From assembly GCF_904849725.1 (NCBI RefSeq), contig NC_058523.1, positions 202,643,689 to 202,707,688 on the forward strand: a DNA stretch of 64,000 nucleotides, written 5' to 3'. This DNA comes from Hordeum vulgare subsp. vulgare. Taxonomy: Eukaryota > Streptophyta > Magnoliopsida > Poales > Poaceae. This document shows, one piece after another, positions 58,543 to 64,000 of this stretch. Both the position numbers and the translations under genes were made by a program. The notes beneath the pieces are model-generated. The model made no database searches and was not told the DNA's origin. It was given only the letters and a program-made list of their open reading frames with translations. The first letter of the stretch is position 1; each line of letters opens with the position of its first letter.

Positions 58543-61077
58543 TTAAAAAAAATCTGGTGGTAGCAACACAGGTGCGGAAGTCAGGCGTCTTTTCAGTTCC
58601 TGAAAACTATGCTCACACTGTGGTGTCCACTCGAACTTTTTATCCTTCTTGAGGAGTTCAGTCAGAGGCTTTGCAACCTTGGAGAAATTCTCGACGAAGC
58701 GGCGACAATAGCTCGCTAGACCAAGAAAACTCCTAACTTGCTTAACCGATTCGGGTTGAGTCCAATCAAGGACAGCTTGAACTCTCTCGGGATTGACAGC
58801 AATACCCTTACCAGAGATTACGTGGCCTAGATAGGTCACTTCTGGTAACCAGAATTCACATTTTGAAAATTTGGCATAAAGGCGATGCTCTCGAAGTTTC
58901 ATCAATACCAGCCTTAGATGCTCGGCATGTTCTTGTTCATTCTTTGAGTAGATGAGAATATCATCGAGGTATACTACGACGAATTTATCCAAATACTCCA
59001 TAAAGATTGAATTCATCAGCCGAGAGAAGGTGGCTGGGGCATTGGTTAAACCGAAGGACATAACGGTGTACTCATATTGGCCATAACGAGTAACAAAGGC
59101 CGTTTTTGGAATGTCCCCGTTCTTAATCCTGATTTGATGGTATCCCAACCTCAAATCCATTTTGGAGAAGACTGAGGATCCAGCGAGCTGATCGTACAGG
59201 TCGTTGATCCTGGGGAGCGGATACTTGTTCTTTATGGTGACCAGGTTAACTGGTCGGTAATCTACAACCATCCGATCCGTTCCGTCTTTCTTCTTGACGA
59301 AGAGGACGGGACAAGCCCAAGGAGAAGAGCTAGGACGAATGAAACATTTGTTCAAGGCCTCATCTAATTGCTTCTTAAGTTTGTCTAGCTCTAGGGGTGC
59401 CATCTTATAAGGTCTTCTGGCTATTGGGACAGTTCCCGGAACAAGATCTATCACAAACTCTACATCTCTGTCAGGTGGAATCCCTGGCAGTTCCTCTAGA
59501 AAAACATCCGGGAAGTCACGGACTATCGGAATGTCTTCAAGTTCCGGAAGAGGGTTGGCATTTAGGGAATAGAGCTGGCATTTGGCAACTCGAGGAGATA
59601 CATTTACTATCTCACCCGAGGGATGGATAAGCTGGACATTTCTAGAGTGAGTATCAATCTTGTCATAGTGAGCTGACATCCAGTCCATGCCCAAGATGAT
59701 ATTAATATCCGAAGATTTCAATGCTATCAATGAGGCTAGAAAAACTAGCCTGTCTACTAGAATCTCATTGCCATAGGTTATCCTAGAGGTTTGCCATTTA
59801 CTACCAGGGGTTTGGACAACCAATGGAATTGGCATATCACAAAATGACATGTTATGCAACTGTGCATAACTTTCTGAAATGAAGGAATGAGAAGACCCAG
59901 TGTCAAAGAGAACGGACGCTGGGTGATGATTAACAAGAAGCGTACCCAGCATGACGTCGGGATCCTCTGCAGCTTCTTCTGCTGACACATAGTTCACACG
60001 GCCACGTGTAGGAGTTGGCTTCACATAGAACGCTTTGCCCGACTTGGCCTGCCCGACGGACTTTCCGGGTTGCTTGGCACACACATTCTGAGGACACTCA
60101 CGGGAATAATGCCCTGGTTCTCCACACTTGTAGCATATCACCTGGTTGGCACGTGGTGCAGCATTGCTAGCTGGACCACCATAAGCTTTTGATGGAGGGT
60201 TGGCCTGATTCGTCTGAGGCGCCACGTAGGATGGCCTCGGAGTGTATCTTGGCGGCAGAGAACTGTTTGGAACCCACAGCCTGCATTTTGGAAACACGGA
60301 ACCAGAAGATGAGCCAAAGTCACGGGAGTGCTTCCTTGTGGCTTCGAAGTCAGTATGACCAGTCTCCGCACTGATCGCTTTGTTGACTAGGGCTTGAAAG
60401 CTTGCACACTCATGGAGGCGCAGGTCTCGACGGAGCTCAGGGCTCAGACCCTTACGGAATCTTGCTTGATTCTTGGCGTCAGTAGACACCTCCTCTGTTG
60501 CATAGCGGGCGAGGTTACCGAACTCGCGGCTATAGGCATCCACAGACAACTTGCCCTGAGTGAAGGCACAGAACTCCTCTCTCTTTCTGTCCATCAGGCC
60601 CTCTGGAATATGGTGCAGACGGAAAGCTGCGCTGAAGTCTGCCCATGTGGCCACTGGTTCAGCGGGACGCATAGCTTCAAAATTCTCCCACCACAGATTG
60701 GCGGGTCCCTCCAGGAAATACGCCGCAAAGGTCACCTTGTCGGCCTCAGACACATTCGCAGAGCGAATCTTGCGTGAAATGTTGCACAGCCAGTCATCAG
60801 CGTCGAGGGGATCGACGGAATGATGAAACTTTGGAGGATTCAGCTTCACAAAGTCATTGAGGGACACTGCAGCATTCCTAGGCTGTCGAGCCGTATTCTG
60901 CTCAATACGCTCTAGCAGTCGGTTGGTCTCCCTTTTGTTTCTTTCTGCCTCAAGCATCACTTCTACCAGAGAAGGTGGGTGAGGCAGGTCTTCCTGCGAC
61001 GCTTGACTACCCTCACCTTGCTCATGAGCAGGGGCACGGTTCAACCTGGTGAACACCATCCTGACAAACAAACTCAT
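58543..61077 (-). pseudogene. gag-pol: gag-protease-RT with start of RNase H, unit 2
   Basis: 844 residues, open through the position where unit 1 has its TAG. The knuckle reads [14 protein letters not shown], closer to the usual form than unit 1. Protease FDTGSS and [10 protein letters not shown] are intact. It ends at TAA 58543-58545, created by the extra A. Likely gag start is at 61059 (second Met). Confidence 0.94.
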
Positions 61078-61402
61078 AGCTTAGACCAATATCATATCAA
61101 TACTAGCTATGGATTAAGAATGTACTGAACACACGGAATGCGGAAATGAATATCCGAACAACATGGTAACAAGCAACTGCTATATATACACCATGGTTCA
61201 TACACACCCTTACATAGTTCAGTACAAACTTACTCGAAGAGCAAACTACTGAAATGGTGGAACTACTCATCAGAGGCTTACAAGCTTCCTATACATTATT
61301 TATCTAGGCCTCCGGAATTCATTTCACATTACTACCATACTCCACAAGTCACGCAGGACTGTGAACATACGGCTACTACCATACTATCCTTCCGCTCATA
61401 GC
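61078..61402 (-). other. gap between upstream ORF and gag, unit 2
   Basis: Non-coding, near-identical to 50908-51232, with the same acceptor-like TCAG|GATGG before gag. Confidence 0.4.
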
Positions 61403-62176
61403 TCAGGCATCCGCATAGAACATCTCATAGAGATTACCTCCATGACCTGGAAGCTCAACCTGCGGATCAGGAAACACTCTAGCCTGAGATCCCTGGGATC
61501 CATAAGGACACGGATGTGGCCTTGGTCCCCTGACTGGTGGTAAGAGGGGTCCCCGAAGAGGTGTGACTCCTCCTATAGCTGGCCAGTCAACGTGGGCCGG
61601 AAGATGGTTCCTAACAGGGTTCAGACTCTCCATGTCTCCATATCCTGTCTGGACTACCGGTGCCAGCTGCGTCAAAACTGTCCACAGACGGGCACGGGTA
61701 GCATAAAGCTCCATGCGGAGAGCACGAGCATCCTTGTCTCTGTTCTCTAGCATCTCAACAGTGGACTGCAGAAGTGGATCCTCCATAGAAGAATCAAAAT
61801 AGACTCCACTGAGGTATCCCTCTTCACCAGACTGAGAGGCCGGAACATAGCAGAACTCTGAATTCTGCAACAGTGCATGTCTCGCTCTCATAATGGTCAG
61901 CATTGAATAGGCAGCATCTTGTACTGCCATGTCAACAGTGACTCCCAACCCATAGGACCAATGGATTGGCTTCTCCGCTCCAGGGTAGTCTGGAAATACC
62001 CTAACAGTGCAGATGTACTGGCTCTGGTTGAAGTCTCGGTACTGTTCCTCTACCGTGTACTCGGGGTACCAGCGATAACCGCACACCGACATCACCCTGA
62101 CCAGCATGGCCGTATGACCCGGTACATCAATGCACCTGGTCAAACGTACCACCTGACGAGAAGGACGGCCAGGCAT
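61403..62176 (-). CDS. 257-residue ORF upstream of gag, unit 2, unknown function
   Basis: Same length as the unit 1 ORF. Differences seen: Gly to Arg in the TIMRAGHALL stretch and Met to Ser near GDMEMLNP; about four other base changes are silent. The ATG again follows an acceptor-like TTACAG. See unit 1 for the possible RNA-binding pattern. Confidence 0.6.
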   Translation of the reverse strand: MPGRPSRQVVRLTRCIDVPGHTAMLVRVMSVCGYRWYPEYTVEEQYRDFNQSQYICTVRVFPDYPGAEKPIHWSYGLGVTVDMAVQDAAYSMLTIMRARHALLQNSEFCYVPASQSGEEGYLSGVYFDSSMEDPLLQSTVEMLENRDKDARALRMELYATRARLWTVLTQLAPVVQTGYGDMESLNPVRNHLPAHVDWPAIGGVTPLRGPLLPPVRGPRPHPCPYGSQGSQARVFPDPQVELPGHGGNLYEMFYADA

Positions 62177-62596
62177 CTGTAAGTAGAGAGTAATGCAAAA
62201 GCATTAGAGCTCTGAATGCAAAATTGGGCAGCATAACGGCTGTAAATGCTCAAACACAAATTTTGAGACAACCCAAAATAGAATAGCGTAACCACTCAAC
62301 TATCAAGTTCAACTCTCTGGTCACCAAACTTACTTCCTGCTTCCTAGGAATAAAAGAAACCCAATATCTCTCGACCCGTAATCCTATAAGCTACCGATCG
62401 GAAACACGAGCCTAGGAGAAGATGAGAAATCTAGTCCTTAATTCCCGCGGAAAAGACGAGGATGACCAGGATAGAATATCTTGAGAAGAGAACAAGAGTG
62501 TTACGTTCCCTTCCACAAACAATTCCCTTATATATAACTAAGAAATTCTAGACTCAACTTCGACCAGTTTGGCTTAGTAATCCTACAGTCAGTCAG
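62177..62596 (-). other. leader between primer-binding site and upstream ORF, unit 2
   Basis: Non-coding, matching 52007-52426, including the minus-strand TATATAAG. Confidence 0.4.
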
Positions 62597-62608
62597 GCTC
62601 TGATACCA
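62597..62608 (-). other. primer-binding site, unit 2
   Basis: TGGTATCAGAGC on the minus strand, 4 bases from LTR3, as in unit 1. Confidence 0.9.
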
Positions 62609-62612
62609 ACGA

Positions 62613-64000
62613 TGTCGGGACCCCGATCCTAAGCCATAGGAATCCAGCCTGTAACACATCGCATCCCTTTGTGGTCTCACGCACGGTTAACTCCACGGCT
62701 GCAGCCTTACCTTAGCCGGGACCGTTTGCGTCTTTTGACTCACGTATGCGATAGTGTTGCTAGCAATCCAATGTCAAAGAACCCGGATCGACATGTCTAG
62801 TCATAAACCAAAGTGGCAGTACCGCACAAGGACAGGCATACATGAGCCAACAAAGCAGGTGTCGGTCATCAGCGAATGTAGACGAATCATAGCAAGCTAG
62901 AAGGACTCCATTACATCGCGTGACATTTCCCCAAAGGGGACAGACACAGCAGCTAAGAAGGACACATGCCGGTCAACCAATGTGTCCGGAGCAGTAGCGA
63001 ACTACCAAGGCTCGTTGGATCACAATGGGGCATTTCCTTGTAAGGGGTGCTACTAAAGTTCACGACTAGGTAATCGAACCCCATACATATCAAGTACGAC
63101 ACACGTACGCATGGCATACCGATATGTATAGATACATCGATGGCATCACAACATAACCATAAACATACAACCTTTATTTAAGAGGCTCGGAAGAGCCACA
63201 CACATAATATTATACATCAAGGGTCTCATGACCCTTAATAGCAGTCATACAATTACAAGCCAGCGGAAGAGTTATAAACTGTCTGGGCACAGACAGGGCA
63301 ACTAGAAGGCACATGGCCTGACTATACTACAGAGCCGACGTAGGGCCAGATCGTAGCTGGGACACCAGCTACTCGTCGTCGTCGATGTCTACGAAGAACC
63401 CTCCATTAGGGTCATTAGCAACTTGTGCAACATTATTAAGCAAACATGAGTACGAAGGTACTCAGCAAGACTTTAGGAGAACTAACTACTCATGCAAGGT
63501 ATCAAAAGGTACTGTGGGGTTTCATGCGGGAAGCCAGCATTTGACTCGTGGCTAGACAACTTGCTCTTTGAAATTAGTTTTGACAACTTGATTTCTCGCA
63601 CACGAGTCCACTAACACCACAACAATACACTATCGTGGAATCATTCCGTCTCCATGCGGAAATGCCGTCCACGACACTCACGCTTATCTTGACAATTTTA
63701 TGAGTAGCCATTGAAGTTATCTATGAACAACATATGTCTCCAAGTAGTCCATATCCGCGGACGCGGCTATTCGAATAGATCATAACCCTGCAGGGGTGTA
63801 CTTCGTCACACACGCTCTCGCCACTTATCGCCAAGTGCACGTCATGCACCTCGGCAACCTTCAAGTGGAAGCCCGGCGAGGGAGTCGGCCACGACCGTTA
63901 ACCACACTAGTACCTAGTCCAGGTTTATCGCCTATCTGAGAGTAACCTGTACGGAAGTCTGGCCGAGGTTTCCGCCACGGCCTCAAACGATGTGCGCAGG
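62613..64000 (-). repeat. LTR3 of chromodomain Gypsy, cut by window edge
   Basis: Starts TGTCGGGACCCC and follows LTR1 and LTR2 with scattered substitutions to the end of the window. Either the true 5' LTR of the array or the junction to a further unit. Confidence 0.92.

Larger units (their letters stand above)
52443..62612 (-). mobile_element. chromodomain Gypsy, tandem unit 2 (LTR2 plus body)
   Basis: Repeats unit 1 after about 10,166-10,170 bp with the same gene order and orientation. The body is 6,013 bp (56600-62612) against 6,012 bp in unit 1. Confidence 0.9.

Noticed and set aside
1..64000. Conventional host genes, tRNA, rRNA or miRNA genes
   Set aside because: All ORFs with domain character belong to retrotransposons; no cloverleaf or rRNA-like segment was recognised by eye.

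Overview
The window looks like intergenic heterochromatin from a Triticeae grass (wheat, barley or a relative). This rests on a reverse-oriented Angela/BARE/WIS-type LTR terminus and on the families present: Sirevirus-type Copia, Tat-type, Athila-like and chromodomain Gypsy elements. I see no ordinary single-copy host gene, no tRNA or rRNA gene and nothing prokaryotic. Almost every base can be assigned to nested LTR retrotransposons. Family names come from recalled motif knowledge; no search was run.

Layout, left to right. (1) 1-11231 is the 3' part of Sirevirus-type Copia copy A on the + strand: gag, pol, a long spacer with its own TATA box, an env-like ORF, repeated polypurine motifs and the 3' LTR. 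(2) 11232-38710 is a second copy (B) of the same family, starting inside gag and ending with its 3' LTR. It is interrupted by a 1.6 kb LTR-like insertion (16623-18223) and by a Tat-type Gypsy element on the minus strand (19727-33688). The Tat element carries an antisense, intron-containing accessory gene and a 71-bp tandem array. Its left end is rearranged: an LTR is followed by 419 bp of target sequence that is repeated beyond the other LTR. (3) 38711-39492 is the end of a minus-strand Angela-type LTR into which copy B inserted. (4) 39493-42276 is a decayed minus-strand Athila/Sabrina-like fragment. (5) 42277-64000 is a head-to-tail array of a chromodomain Gypsy element on the minus strand: LTR, body, LTR, body, LTR. 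The period is about 10.17 kb, the LTRs are about 4.15 kb, and the third LTR runs off the window.

The nesting implies the order Athila-like element, then Angela, then Sirevirus B, then the three insertions in B (copy A, the Tat element, the 1.6 kb element). The Gypsy array entered the Athila-like LTR separately. All gag-pol genes seen here carry at least one disabling lesion. The two array units are the freshest: unit 1 has one visible nonsense codon and unit 2 one visible 1-bp frameshift, at different places.

The biology most worth a second look is accessory coding capacity and how it may be expressed: (a) an env-like Sirevirus gene preceded by a TATA box, a leader and a candidate intron; (b) a candidate phase-0 intron that would join gag to pol in both Sirevirus copies; (c) the multi-exon antisense gene of the Tat element; (d) a 257-residue ORF upstream of gag in both Gypsy units, with a pattern reminiscent of a double-stranded-RNA-binding fold.
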